This document shows, in pieces, positions 32,681-40,805 of a stretch of 52,217 bases of DNA (the first letter of the stretch is position 1; every line of letters begins with the position of its first letter). The position numbers and the translations under genes were made by a program. The stretch is from an uncultured bacterium (GTDB lineage Bacteria > Bacillota > Clostridia > Oscillospirales > Ruminococcaceae), in the NCBI GenBank assembly GCA_934875375.1, contig CAKXHL010000015.1, forward strand, positions 1 to 52,217, in the 5' to 3' direction. The notes beneath the pieces were generated by a model that saw nothing but the letters and a program-made list of their open reading frames with translations, did no database searches and had not been told where the DNA came from.

Positions 32681-33343
32681 TTATTGTGCAGGCACGGCCC
32701 CGTGCAAAATGGCCTCGATGGCTTTCTGCCGATCCGTGGCGCCAAATACCGCTGATCCGGCCACCAATATATCTGCGCCCGCCGCTGCCGCGGTCCCCGC
32801 TGTGACGGCATCAATTCCGCCGTCCACCTGAACCCAAAGAGATGCATGATTTTTTTTTGCCCAATTACGCAGATATTCTACCTTGCCCATCATCTGCGGC
32901 ATGAATTTCTGCCCGCCAAAGCCTGGTTCCACTGTCATCACCAACGCCATATCCAGTTGCGGCAAAAAAGGCTCCAGCACAGATATATCCGTTGCTGGCT
33001 TTACAGCCATCCCTACTTTAAGCCCCAGGCTCCGGATCACATCAACCGTTTGCTGTGCATTCGCCTGCGACTCGTAATGAAAAGTTATCATATCTGCCCC
33101 CGCCTTCGCAAAGGAAAGCGCATAAGTCCGCGGATCGCTGATCATCAAATGAACATCGAAAAACAGCTTTGTTCTGGGCCGCAACGACGAAATAACACAA
33201 CTGCCAAATGAAATATTCGGGACAAAATGCCCGTCCATAACATCAATATGAAGCATGTGTGCGCCACTGGCCTCTACGTCGGCGACCTCCTGTTCCAGTC
33301 TGGAAAAATCTGCGGAAAGGATGGAAGGCGAAATCCGTATCAT
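32681..33343 (-). CDS. rpe: Ribulose-phosphate 3-epimerase
   Basis: Interconverts ribulose 5-phosphate and xylulose 5-phosphate in the pentose phosphate pathway. A TIM barrel of 220 residues with ISPSILSADFSRL, HIDVMDGHFVPNISFG (metal His and Asp), DVHLMISDP, VMTVEPGFGGQKF and WVQVDGGID (second catalytic Asp). The frame opens at 33478, but ATG 33343 gives the standard N-terminus and follows AGGGAGC. It precedes rnfC by 29 bases, so it may share a transcript with the Rnf-like genes. Confidence 0.95.
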   Translation of the reverse strand: MIRISPSILSADFSRLEQEVADVEASGAHMLHIDVMDGHFVPNISFGSCVISSLRPRTKLFFDVHLMISDPRTYALSFAKAGADMITFHYESQANAQQTVDVIRSLGLKVGMAVKPATDISVLEPFLPQLDMALVMTVEPGFGGQKFMPQMMGKVEYLRNWAKKNHASLWVQVDGGIDAVTAGTAAAAGADILVAGSAVFGATDRQKAIEAILHGAVPAQ

Positions 33344-33709
33344 AAAAAAGCTCCCTGCAGCGGCCTGATCAGGCCTGTCAAATTGGTATCGCAAGCATCT
33401 AAGCAAAAACATAAACGGATTCGTTTTCTGGTTTTCTTTGGGGCGGTTTGTCCGTCTTACAAAAAACTTTTCCGTCAAAACGTTTATCTATGCTGTTTCA
33501 TTGATGCAAGGCATAATACAGATTTATTTTAAATCATCTGTCGGAAAACGTCAAATAAAATGGGCTGATTTTTACAATTTGGTCATATCCCGGAGAATCG
33601 GGGAGGCCGTTTTTCTCTTTGAACCGGAAACTTCCAAATGCCTAATCGGCCTGGACCAAACTCCATGTGCTATGGTAAGAATGGTGCTAGCGAATACACT
33701 GTCCATAGT
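33344..33709. other. Intergenic region between rpe and the aldo/keto reductase
   Basis: No gene supported. A perfect 14-base palindrome GGCCTGATCAGGCC lies at 33362-33375, within the probable rpe leader. Otherwise AT-rich and unremarkable. Confidence 0.5.
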
Positions 33710-33738
33710 TTGCAAATCAATCGATTTGTTGTTATAAT
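33710..33738 (+). promoter_or_regulatory. Sigma-A promoter of aldo/keto reductase
   Basis: TTGCAA (33710-33715), 17-base spacer, TATAAT (33733-33738). Confidence 0.8.
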
Positions 33739-33765
33739 AAGGAAAAACAACGGGAGCAAAACAAA

Positions 33766-34911
33766 TTGAGCTGGAAAGGACTGATGAATGATATGAAACA
33801 CAATTTACTGGAAAAATTGGGTGTCAGCATTCCGCAGCTGGGCCTTGGATGTATGCGCCTGCCGACGGATAATGATACCATCGACTATGCCCACGCGCAA
33901 AAAATTGTAGATTATGCTATGAAAAACGGTGTCAATTATTTTGATACCGCATATATGTATCACGATGGAGAAGCGCAATACTTTTTGGGCAAAGCGCTTG
34001 CCAAATATCCACGGGCAAGTTATTTTCTAACAAACAAATTGCCCATTTGGTATTGCAAAGAACCATCTGATATGGAAAAGATCTTTCAGGACCAATTACA
34101 GCGCTGCCGGACCAGTTATTTTGATTTTTATTTTATGCACTCCATGAACGACGAACACTGGAAAATGGCAAAAGAACTAGGCCTTGTCGAATTTATGAAG
34201 CAGAAAAAGAACGAAGGGTTCGCCAAAGCCATCGGGTTCTCTTTTCACGGCACTCTGCCGCTATTGGAAGAAATGGTAGAAGCTGCTGACTGGGATTTTG
34301 TGCAGCTGCAATTAAATTATCTGGATTGGGACAACCAGAATGCCAAGGCGTTTTATGAGGTATTAGAGAAAAAAGGAATCCCCTGTTTTGTTATGGAGCC
34401 TGTCCGAGGCGGCTATCTGGCAACTTTGACTCCCAGCGCACAGAAGGTGTTCCAAAAAGCTGCTCCGGAACGTTCGATGGTATCTTGGGCGTATCAGTGG
34501 CTTTTATCAAAACCGAACGTCAAGGTCGTATTAACCGGCGCCTCTTCTCTGGAGCAATTCGTAGAAAACGTCAGCCTATTTAATACTTTGTCTCCCTTGT
34601 CCGAAAAAGAAGCTGTGGTAATTGACAATGCAATCCGTGAACTCAATGCCATCCCCACCGTCCCCTGCACCGGCTGCCGCTATTGTATGGAATGCCCCGC
34701 AGGGGTAGATATCCCTGCCGTATTTGCCGCGTATAATTACCGCGCCAGCCATCATACAATGGCGCAAGTCCGCAAAAAATACGAAGAAATTCCTGCAGGG
34801 AACCGGGCAGATGCCTGTGTTAGCTGTCGGGTCTGCTGCGATAAATGTCCTCAGTCTATTGATATCCCAGCGCAGCTTGCCCGTGTCAAAGAAGAAATTT
34901 ATGCTGAATAA
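33766..34911 (+). CDS. Aldo/keto reductase with C-terminal ferredoxin domain
   Basis: A (beta/alpha)8 oxidoreductase fused to a C-terminal module with two 4Fe-4S motifs. The barrel starts LGVSIPQLGLGCMRLP; the catalytic Asp/Tyr are in YFDTAYMYHDGEAQ, Lys in LTNKLP and His in FYFMHSM. The tail has CTGCRYCMECPAGVDIP and CVSCRVCCDKCPQSIDIP. The combination suggests ferredoxin-linked or intramolecular electron transfer; the substrate is unknown. The start is uncertain: TTG 33766 has GGGAG nine bases upstream, ATG 33784 and 33793 follow AAAGGA. 381 residues at most. Monocistronic, with promoter and downstream hairpin. Confidence 0.88.
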   Translation: MSWKGLMNDMKHNLLEKLGVSIPQLGLGCMRLPTDNDTIDYAHAQKIVDYAMKNGVNYFDTAYMYHDGEAQYFLGKALAKYPRASYFLTNKLPIWYCKEPSDMEKIFQDQLQRCRTSYFDFYFMHSMNDEHWKMAKELGLVEFMKQKKNEGFAKAIGFSFHGTLPLLEEMVEAADWDFVQLQLNYLDWDNQNAKAFYEVLEKKGIPCFVMEPVRGGYLATLTPSAQKVFQKAAPERSMVSWAYQWLLSKPNVKVVLTGASSLEQFVENVSLFNTLSPLSEKEAVVIDNAIRELNAIPTVPCTGCRYCMECPAGVDIPAVFAAYNYRASHHTMAQVRKKYEEIPAGNRADACVSCRVCCDKCPQSIDIPAQLARVKEEIYAE

Positions 34912-34924
34912 TCCGATGCAATCC

Positions 34925-34950
34925 CATACCGCGCCAAATGGCGCGGTATG
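34925..34950 (+). terminator. Hairpin after aldo/keto reductase
   Basis: Perfect 11-base stem CATACCGCGCC (34925-34935) and GGCGCGGTATG (34940-34950), 13 bases after the stop. No T-tract follows, so termination efficiency is uncertain. Confidence 0.55.
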
Positions 34951-35110
34951 GTGCTATTAGATGCGCAGCTTTCGCCCTTTTGGCTATTCATGGGCTTTGG
35001 GGCCACCAAAAAAGCTGGCCGCGCTTGTGCTTTTGCATCGTAACCGGGGCCTTCTTCATCTTATGGCCTTTTCTTGTCTGCTGCTACCGAAAAAGAAATG
35101 CCTTATCAGT

Positions 35111-35148
35111 AAAAACTCCCTCTGCAAAAAATTTGCAGAGGGAGTTTT
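35111..35148. terminator. Terminator after XRE regulator (bidirectional)
   Basis: AACTCCCTCTGCAAA (35114-35128) pairs with TTTGCAGAGGGAGTT (35132-35146) with a three-base loop. AAAAA precedes and TTTT follows, so it works on both strands and closes the XRE gene. Confidence 0.92.
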
Positions 35149-35482
35149 ATTCGCTCATATATTTCCGAAATGCTATTTTCGCCGCCTTTACAATATCCCT
35201 GATAACACGCATTTGCTGTATCGTACAGCCTTTCAGCAACTCTTCAATTTCTTTTCTTGAAGGGTCCGCTCCACTTTGCCCATCTGAGAGCAAATCATCT
35301 GTACGCACATTTAAGCTATCGGCTATGGCAACAAAAACCGACAGACTCAGTTTGGTATTTCCGGTTTCTATGTGGCTCATATGTGTGACTGAAACACCGA
35401 TCCGCTCTGCCAACTGCTCTTGCGAAATGCCCTGTGCTTTTCTGTATTTCCGAATTTTTTGCCCGATTAAATAGTAGTCCAC
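35147..35482 (-). CDS. XRE-family transcriptional regulator
   Basis: Helix-turn-helix DNA-binding protein of 111 residues. The HTH spans about residues 6-62 (IGQKIRKYRKAQGISQEQLA, GVSVTHMSHIETGNTKLSL, VAIADSLNVRTDDLL). The C-terminal 45 residues, with IEELLKGCTIQQMRVIRDIVKA, are typical of clostridial regulators. The start is GTG (GTGGACTAC). It is divergent from the small membrane protein; the spacer has two copies of CACTTGAA (35480-35487 and 35511-35518) that may be operators. Confidence 0.88.
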   Translation of the reverse strand: MDYYLIGQKIRKYRKAQGISQEQLAERIGVSVTHMSHIETGNTKLSLSVFVAIADSLNVRTDDLLSDGQSGADPSRKEIEELLKGCTIQQMRVIRDIVKAAKIAFRKYMSE

Positions 35483-35518
35483 TTGAAATCACGCCCATAT
35501 TTTTTTATTACACTTGAA

Positions 35519-35547
35519 TTGTATAGGCTATTTTATGCTTATATAAT
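35519..35547 (+). promoter_or_regulatory. Promoter of the small membrane protein
   Basis: TTGTAT (35519-35524), 17-base spacer, TATAAT (35542-35547). It overlaps the CACTTGAA repeat next to the XRE gene, which fits repression by that protein. Confidence 0.65.
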
Positions 35548-35568
35548 TAAAATATGAGAGTGTGTAAA

Positions 35569-35947
35569 ATGGTAAAACAGAAAAAAGTATCTCCTTTTGA
35601 TTTCATGGATCATCGGATCTGCGTATGCTGTTTATTTGCTCTCTTATTTTGGTGTCGCAATCGGCGGCAGTGCTGACACGGCAGAAGCCGTCGGTGCCAG
35701 CATTGCTGCTCTGGTCACATCGCATATCATTTGTGTCCGTCTGGCAGTTATTTTCAACATCCTCAGTTGGGCTACCAACATCCGCTGGGCCGCTTTGTGC
35801 GGAGGGATTTTATATTCCGTTGCCCTGGTTTTGTTCCTTCCCTATTTTTTGTTTGTCGTAGCAGAAATTGTCCTTTCCTTTAGTGGATTTACAAAAATGA
35901 AAAAGAACCCGACCCCTGCTTCGTCACAAAATACTTTCGCGCAATAA
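35569..35947 (+). pseudogene. Small polytopic membrane protein, apparent frameshift at an A6 run
   Basis: ATG 35569 encodes MVKQKK and then runs into another frame. The continuous downstream frame (TTG 35597 to the stop at 35947) encodes a hydrophobic protein with ISWIIGSAYAVYLLSYFGVA and three or four membrane spans, ending MKKNPTPASSQNTFAQ. Deleting one A from AAAAAA (35581-35586) joins them as MVKQKKYLLLISWIIGSAY, a natural N-terminus. Either the TTG is the real start (116 residues) or the gene has a one-base insertion. Family not recognised. Divergent from the XRE regulator. Confidence 0.6.
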
Positions 35948-35988
35948 AAAACAAAACCCGGGTTAGGGCGGTGTTCGTAAAACAGTTA
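35946..35988 (+). repeat. Left inverted repeat of the accessory island
   Basis: Begins AAAAAACAAAACCCGGGTT and ends CGTAAAACAGTTA. The reverse complement of 42670-42716 has the same order with a few small gaps and substitutions. It lies directly at the stop codon of the membrane protein gene. Confidence 0.7.
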
Positions 35989-36026
35989 TAATCAAAAAAA
36001 GTCTGAAAACGATGTGTTTTCAGGGG

Positions 36027-36050
36027 ACGGCGTGACTTCAGTCACGCCGT
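36027..36050 (-). terminator. Hairpin at the recombinase 3' end
   Basis: ACGGCGTGACT (36027-36037) and AGTCACGCCGT (36040-36050) form a perfect 11-base stem overlapping the stop codon. On the minus strand CCCC, not T's, follows, so it may be an RNA stability hairpin rather than a terminator. Confidence 0.5.
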
Positions 36051-37280
36051 TTCCTTTTGTATCAGTTCATTCAGAGGGATAAACCCAATGCCGTCATACT
36101 TGATGTGAATATTCTGACTGCGCTTACCGCTGGACTTGTCCGGTGCGTCCACATAGATTGCCTGTACAAGCTCTCTGAGGGCGTAAGGGTCAAGTTCTTC
36201 AATGTCCACATATTTGTGTGCGGTCTGAATGAACTTCTCAATATTTTCGTTCTGTCGTTCCTGTACTTGAATTTCCTCTCGCAAGGTAATGACCTCGGCT
36301 TCAAGCTGCTTCTGCTCCGTTTCATAGCTCTGGCTCATCATGTCAAAGCGTTCGTCACTCAGCTTGCCTTTGGCATTATCCTCGTAGATTTTGATGAACA
36401 GTCTTTTCAGTTCAGCGATACGCTTTTCGTTGCGTTCCAACTGTTTTCTGCTGATCTGGATTTTCTCTGCGGACTCCGCACGCATTTTCTGTCCCATGAC
36501 GGAGATAAAATGCTGTCTGTGATTGAGAATATACCCGGTCACTAACTGGATGTGACGAAGCACCATGTGGTTTAGAACGGACTCACGGATGAAATGTGTG
36601 CCGCACTTGTCCTTGCGCTTCCAATGCAGAGAACAGTCGAAGAATGCACCTTCGGTCTTGCCGTTGTTGGTAGCTCCGTAGTACAGCTTCTCGCCGCAGT
36701 CAGAGCAGAATACCAAACCGGAAAACATACTGGTTCTGCCGGACTTGGTCTTGCGGTGACGCTGTTGGCGGATCTCCTGAACCTTTTCAAACACATCTTC
36801 TGTAATGATGGCTTCATGGGTATCATAAAAGACTGCCTGATTTTCAATCGGATTGTCCCTTTGTTTTTTATCCCAGATGGAATTGGTGTAAGTCTTGAAA
36901 TTGACAATGCACCCGGTGTACTCTCTGCGTTCCAGAACATGAACCACGGTGCTACTGTTCCATCCGCAAGGATTTTCCGGTATAGCATTGGGGCAGTTCC
37001 TGCCCTGGCTTTTCTTATACGCCGTTGGTGTCAGAATCTCCTTTTCTCGCAGCACATTGGCAATCTGCGACGGGCCTCGTCCCTCCATGCACAGCTCAAA
37101 GATATATTTCACAACCTTGGCTGCTTCAGGGTCAATGATCCAGTGCTTCGGATTCTCTGGGTCTTTCACATAACCGTAAGGGACATTGGTAGTCAGCGGA
37201 ACACCACGCTCACCCTTTGCCTTATTGACAGCACGGATTTTGCGACTGGTATCACGGGCGTAAAACTCATTGAACAGAGG
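36042..37280 (-). pseudogene. Large serine recombinase remnant without catalytic domain
   Basis: Reading from a stop at 37281-37283, the open frame begins PLFNEFYARDTSRKIRAV and continues NKAKGERGVPLTTNVPYGYV, which lies inside the family just after the resolvase domain. Then follow the Recombinase domain (DPEAAKVVKYIFELCMEGRG), the zinc ribbon with CSDCGEKLYY, a long coiled coil (about KIQISRKQLERNEKRIAELK) and the C-terminal region found in such integrases. About 130 N-terminal residues, including the catalytic Ser, are missing. The first ATG of the frame is 37169. It cannot recombine by itself; it records past integration. Confidence 0.85.
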
Positions 37281-37405
37281 TTATTCGGGAAAGGGAAAGG
37301 CAAACAAGCAGAAATCCAGTATTCATGCGGGTTTGCGGCGGGATGGCTCCCTGAAAGCTGAACACAAATAAGACAAGCAGCAATACAATCGCATATCGTT
37401 TCTCA

Positions 37406-37442
37406 GGGAGAATGTTGATTTATGTCACATTCTCCCTTTTTT
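37406..37442 (+). terminator. Terminator-like hairpin upstream of parA
   Basis: GGGAGAATGT (37406-37415) and ACATTCTCCC (37427-37436) form a perfect 10-base stem followed by TTTTTT, 24 bases before the parA ATG. It insulates parA from upstream transcription or acts as an attenuator. Confidence 0.8.
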
Positions 37443-37466
37443 CATTTCAGAAACGAGGTGATTGTT

Positions 37467-38288
37467 ATGAACACACAAATTATCGCCATTGCCAACCAGA
37501 AAGGCGGCGTCGGCAAGACAACGACCTGTGCGAACTTGGGAATCGGGCTGGCGCAGACCGGAAAGAAAGTGCTGCTGATCGACGGAGACCCGCAAGGCAG
37601 CCTGACCATCAGCCTGGGCCATCCCCAGCCGGACAAGCTGCCCTTTACCCTGTCCGACGCGATGGGCCATATCCTGATGGACGAGGCGCTGCGCCCCGGC
37701 GAGGGTATTCTGCACCACCCGGAGGGCGTTGACCTGATGCCTGCGGACATCCAGCTCTCCGGTATGGAGGTTTCTCTGGTGAACGCCATGAGCCGAGAGA
37801 CTATCCTGCGGCAGTATCTGGACACGCTCAAGGGACAGTATTCCCATATCCTGATTGACTGTCAGCCCTCCCTGGGTATGCTCACGGTCAATGCCCTGGC
37901 AGCCGCCAACAGGGTCATAATTCCCGTTCAGGCGGAGTATCTGCCTGCCAAGGGCCTGGAACAGCTGCTCCAAACAGTAAATAAGGTGAAGCGGCAGATC
38001 AACCCCAAGCTCCAGATAGACGGTATCCTGCTGACGATGGTGGACAACCGCACCAACTTTGCCAAGGAGATCGCCGCCCTGCTGCGGGAGACCTACGGCA
38101 GCAAAATCAAGGTGTTCGCCACCGAGATTCCCCATTCTGTTAGGGCAAAGGAAATCAGCGCCGAGGGCAAGAGCATTTTTGCCCATGACCCCGGCGGCAA
38201 GGTGGCTGAAAGCTACAAAAATCTGACGCAGGAGGTGACAAAACTTGAAAAGCAGCGCGAAAAAAGTAGAGCTGGCATCGGTAGATGA
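37467..38288 (+). CDS. parA: ParA/Soj-family partition ATPase
   Basis: Deviant-Walker ATPase that drives DNA partition with ParB. ANQKGGVGKTTTCANLG at residues 9-25 holds the Walker A, DGDPQGSLT the switch region, and LIDCQPSLGMLTVNAL the Walker B. 273 residues. The start at 37467 has ACGAGGTG upstream and gives MNTQIIAIANQK; a longer frame from 37422 runs through the terminator hairpin. GC content and codon use are higher than the neighbours, suggesting transfer. It overlaps parB by 44 bases. The long opposite-strand frame here is a shadow. Confidence 0.93.
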   Translation: MNTQIIAIANQKGGVGKTTTCANLGIGLAQTGKKVLLIDGDPQGSLTISLGHPQPDKLPFTLSDAMGHILMDEALRPGEGILHHPEGVDLMPADIQLSGMEVSLVNAMSRETILRQYLDTLKGQYSHILIDCQPSLGMLTVNALAAANRVIIPVQAEYLPAKGLEQLLQTVNKVKRQINPKLQIDGILLTMVDNRTNFAKEIAALLRETYGSKIKVFATEIPHSVRAKEISAEGKSIFAHDPGGKVAESYKNLTQEVTKLEKQREKSRAGIGR

Positions 38289-38766
38289 CCTGTTTTCCAC
38301 CGAGGAAAGCCGTGCCGACGCACAGCGGGAACGGGTGTTGGAAATCCCACTGTCTGAACTGCACCCTTTTAAGAACCATCCGTTCAAAGTCAAGGATGAT
38401 GAATCCATGATGGAGACCGCCGACAGTGTTCGGCAGTATGGTGTGCTGGTTCCGGCGATTGCAAGACCTGACCCGGAGGGCGGCTATGAATTAGTAGCCG
38501 GACACAGGCGGCACAGGGCCAGTGAACTGGCTGAGAAAGAAACCATGCCGGTCATTGTCCGGGAGTTGGACGATGACGCTGCCACCATCATTATGGTGGA
38601 TAGCAACTTGCAGCGTGAAAGCCTGCTCCCCAGCGAAAGGGCCTTTGCCTACAAGATGAAGCTGGAGGCTAGGCAGACATCCTTTCCTCATCATAAATTT
38701 TACAATGCTGCAATCCCGTTTTTCTTAGCCCATTCACTGGCTGCCTGTCGGCGTTCCTCGGTGTAA
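38245..38766 (+). pseudogene. parB: ParB-like partition protein, C-terminally truncated
   Basis: TTG at 38245, with GGAGGTGACAAAAC upstream, begins MKSSAKKVELASVDDLF. The ParB/sulfiredoxin domain is complete: IPLSELHPFKNHPFKV, YELVAGHRRHRASEL (the GHRR-type motif) and DSNLQRESLLPSERAFAYKM. After KLEA (about 38668) the usual helix-turn-helix and dimer domains are replaced by about 30 unrelated residues read from the opposite strand of the neighbouring gene. This is a deletion or recombination joint. DNA-site binding is probably lost. Confidence 0.82.
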
Positions 38767-38987
38767 GGTGCGGTCAGACGAAAGCTGAGCCTACCTTTCT
38801 CAACTTCAAAAGTCAAACCGCCTTGCTCGTCATCATCAATCTGGCGGCAGCATTGAGGGTGCTTTTCAGAAAAATCACGCAGACGGCGTTTCAGGTCTGT
38901 ATTGTGGGTCTGCACCTCAATCATATTGCTGGATTCATCAAAATAGATGACTGTTGTTTTCTGCTTCTTAGTAAGTCCTGTTCTCAT
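38700..38987 (-). CDS. Small conserved protein of clostridial mobile elements
   Basis: A 95-residue soluble protein. TTVIYFDESSNMIEVQTHNTDLKRRL suggests a beta hairpin then helix. LTFEVEKGRLSFRLTAPYTEERRQAASEWAKKNG completes it. I recall similar proteins next to excisionase genes in clostridial elements, without known function. AATCAGGAGGATTT precedes the ATG. Its 3' end abuts and overlaps the truncated parB, so the joint removed whatever lay beyond. It follows the excisionase-like gene on the same strand. Confidence 0.65.
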   Translation of the reverse strand: MRTGLTKKQKTTVIYFDESSNMIEVQTHNTDLKRRLRDFSEKHPQCCRQIDDDEQGGLTFEVEKGRLSFRLTAPYTEERRQAASEWAKKNGIAAL

Positions 38988-39062
38988 AAATCCTCCTGAT
39001 TTTCATAAAAATATCACGGCTCTTGAACCGGGAAAGAAATACGATTTTTCGATGGAAAGTCT

Positions 39063-39113
39063 TCAGACGATGCGGAGTACATTCAGAACTCCGCTATCGT
39101 CTGATTTTTGTTT
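39063..39113 (+). terminator. Large plus-strand terminator in the small-gene spacer
   Basis: TCAGACGATGCGGAGT (39063-39078) pairs with ACTCCGCTATCGTCTGA (39088-39104) with one bulge, followed by TTTTTGTTTTTT. The only plus-strand transcript that could use it is the parA-parB run, 300 bases upstream. Confidence 0.75.
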
Positions 39114-39135
39114 TTTCCGGGTCTTGACTGTAATT

Positions 39136-39336
39136 TCATGCTTTGCGATTTGTGTTGCTTTTCAACCATTCCAACAGGTCATTTTTCATCACCAACTTAC
39201 GCCCACCGATTTGCAGAGTAGGAAAATCCGGGCTGTTCAAAAGGTTGTATGCCCCAGCTTTGGAAATCTGCAATGCTTCTGCGATCTGCTTGGCATCCAT
39301 TACATCAGGCATGGATTCAAAGGGTTGTCTGTTCAT
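39136..39336 (-). CDS. Excisionase-like helix-turn-helix protein
   Basis: A 66-residue DNA-binding protein with MerR/excisionase-type winged HTH: VMDAKQIAEALQISKAGAYNLL, then FPTLQIGGRKLVMKNDLLEWL. Such proteins direct excision or regulate element genes. CTGAAAGGAGATTATT precedes the ATG. The partner recombinase in this island is truncated, so excision is not expected from these genes alone. Confidence 0.85.
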   Translation of the reverse strand: MNRQPFESMPDVMDAKQIAEALQISKAGAYNLLNSPDFPTLQIGGRKLVMKNDLLEWLKSNTNRKA

Positions 39337-39441
39337 AATAATCTCCTTTCAGGCATGAAAAAGCAGCCCCGCAATAATGCGGAGCTGCTATGTAGCAAAC
39401 ATAATTTATCTGATAAGAATATCTGAGATGATAGCTTTGAT

Positions 39442-40791
39442 CTACTCATCGTTGAATCCGGCTTGACGAAGAACTATGCAATAGTTAATATGCTCGACCA
39501 AGCGAATAGCATTAACAACATCTACATCCGGTTGGTATTCTCGCTTTTCATGAGCCAGCTCATTTCTCCACGAATTAGCTGCACTTGCCAAAGCAGGAAT
39601 GTCATCCCCAAACCACTCTGCAAGTATGGGCTTTAACGGTTGCCAGGTGGAATACCCATCATATGCCTTTTGAATTTTGCTTTCAAGAGCAAGTTGCGGA
39701 TTTAGTGATTTTTTGAATTTCTGAGCTTTTTGCTTCTTTTTTCCGCTACAATTTGCGATATACTCTGCAAGCAGTACGCCAAGATCGCTAATAAAAGCTA
39801 AAGTAGATGAAGAAGACATTTCTGGCAGTAAAGTTCTCACATAATATTCGAATGTCGCAGTTATGTGTAGACTTTGCTCCAGATCAATAAGATTGCGATA
39901 TTTTATGGAATGGTGAATACTGTTTTCATTTACTGTAGCAATACTTTCAATCGTTTCCTCAGAAAACAGCCGAAACAGTTCGGGGAGTTTTTCTGAGAAC
40001 AATCCCCAATTAGGAGTCTTGGCAACTTGTTTTCTATCTTCTTCCGGTTCAAGATATTTCTGGCTGAAAAATATCTTTTGAATGGTATAGCCGACAGTAT
40101 CAACAATCTTGTTGTTCTGAATTTTCTTTGTTGGATAATTCCCGATAATCACAGCACTTCTTAATCCAATATTCTGCCTATTGCAAACAAATGCAAAGAA
40201 GCACCTTGCTACTTCATATAGCCCTCTTAAATACTCCAGATCGCTCGTTTCGGGAAAAGTCAATGCTACTTCGGAAATTGTTTCAGCAGTAGTCTTAACT
40301 CCCGAATGACCATCCATTTTTGTAACGAAAGAAATAGTTACATCTGTATCATGATATTTGAAATCAAAGGTGCATAGCGATTCTTTGGTTCTGGAAATGA
40401 CAATTTGGTCATCTGAAACAGTTGCTCGGTCAATAGACGGAATGAAGTAGTCTAATTCGGGAAATTGAAGTCTCATCTGGGTGTATTTGCTACCCTCTTG
40501 GTAATCTTGAATAAAATACTCAACAGAACGGATTTGGTTTGCAAGGGAAACATACTTGGGTTTGCCGTCCTCAAATGTCATGCAATCATTTGAAAGCGGC
40601 ACACTCAATTTGTAAAGGATCTTCCCACCTGTCATCATTCCATATTTTTGTCCAATGACGATATCCATATCATCTGGAACGGTAATGGCTCTTGTTCCTA
40701 TATAGACTGTGATTTTCTCGGTCTCCTTTTCAAAAGAAAACGGATAATCATACTCAGATATTCTAATGCTTCCAGTAATTGATTGTTCCAT
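39442..40791 (-). CDS. ApeA-like protein with C-terminal HEPN motif (putative anti-phage)
   Basis: 449 residues. The N-terminal part is beta-rich (SIRISEYDYPFSFEKETEKI, KILYKLSVPL, DVTISFVTKM) and resembles the ApeA N-terminal domain; the segment ETSDLEYLRGLYEVARCFFA fits its helical end. The C-terminal helical region ends in SWRNELAHEKREY, with Arg409 and His414 forming the Rx4-6H motif of HEPN ribonucleases. ApeA was found experimentally as an anti-phage protein, presumably cutting RNA on infection. Here the assignment is from pattern, not a search. ATG lies 14 bases after the sigma-like gene, so the two are cotranscribed. Confidence 0.6.
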   Translation of the reverse strand: MEQSITGSIRISEYDYPFSFEKETEKITVYIGTRAITVPDDMDIVIGQKYGMMTGGKILYKLSVPLSNDCMTFEDGKPKYVSLANQIRSVEYFIQDYQEGSKYTQMRLQFPELDYFIPSIDRATVSDDQIVISRTKESLCTFDFKYHDTDVTISFVTKMDGHSGVKTTAETISEVALTFPETSDLEYLRGLYEVARCFFAFVCNRQNIGLRSAVIIGNYPTKKIQNNKIVDTVGYTIQKIFFSQKYLEPEEDRKQVAKTPNWGLFSEKLPELFRLFSEETIESIATVNENSIHHSIKYRNLIDLEQSLHITATFEYYVRTLLPEMSSSSTLAFISDLGVLLAEYIANCSGKKKQKAQKFKKSLNPQLALESKIQKAYDGYSTWQPLKPILAEWFGDDIPALASAANSWRNELAHEKREYQPDVDVVNAIRLVEHINYCIVLRQAGFNDE

Positions 40792-40805
40792 AATGCTTTA
40801 CCTCC

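Noticed and set aside
34938..35474. 178-residue plus-strand frame opposite the XRE gene
   Set aside because: Passes through terminator hairpins and is antisense to a clear regulator.
37425..38408. 327-residue minus-strand frame opposite parA
   Set aside because: Shadow frame due to GC-rich third positions; parA has full motifs and start signals.
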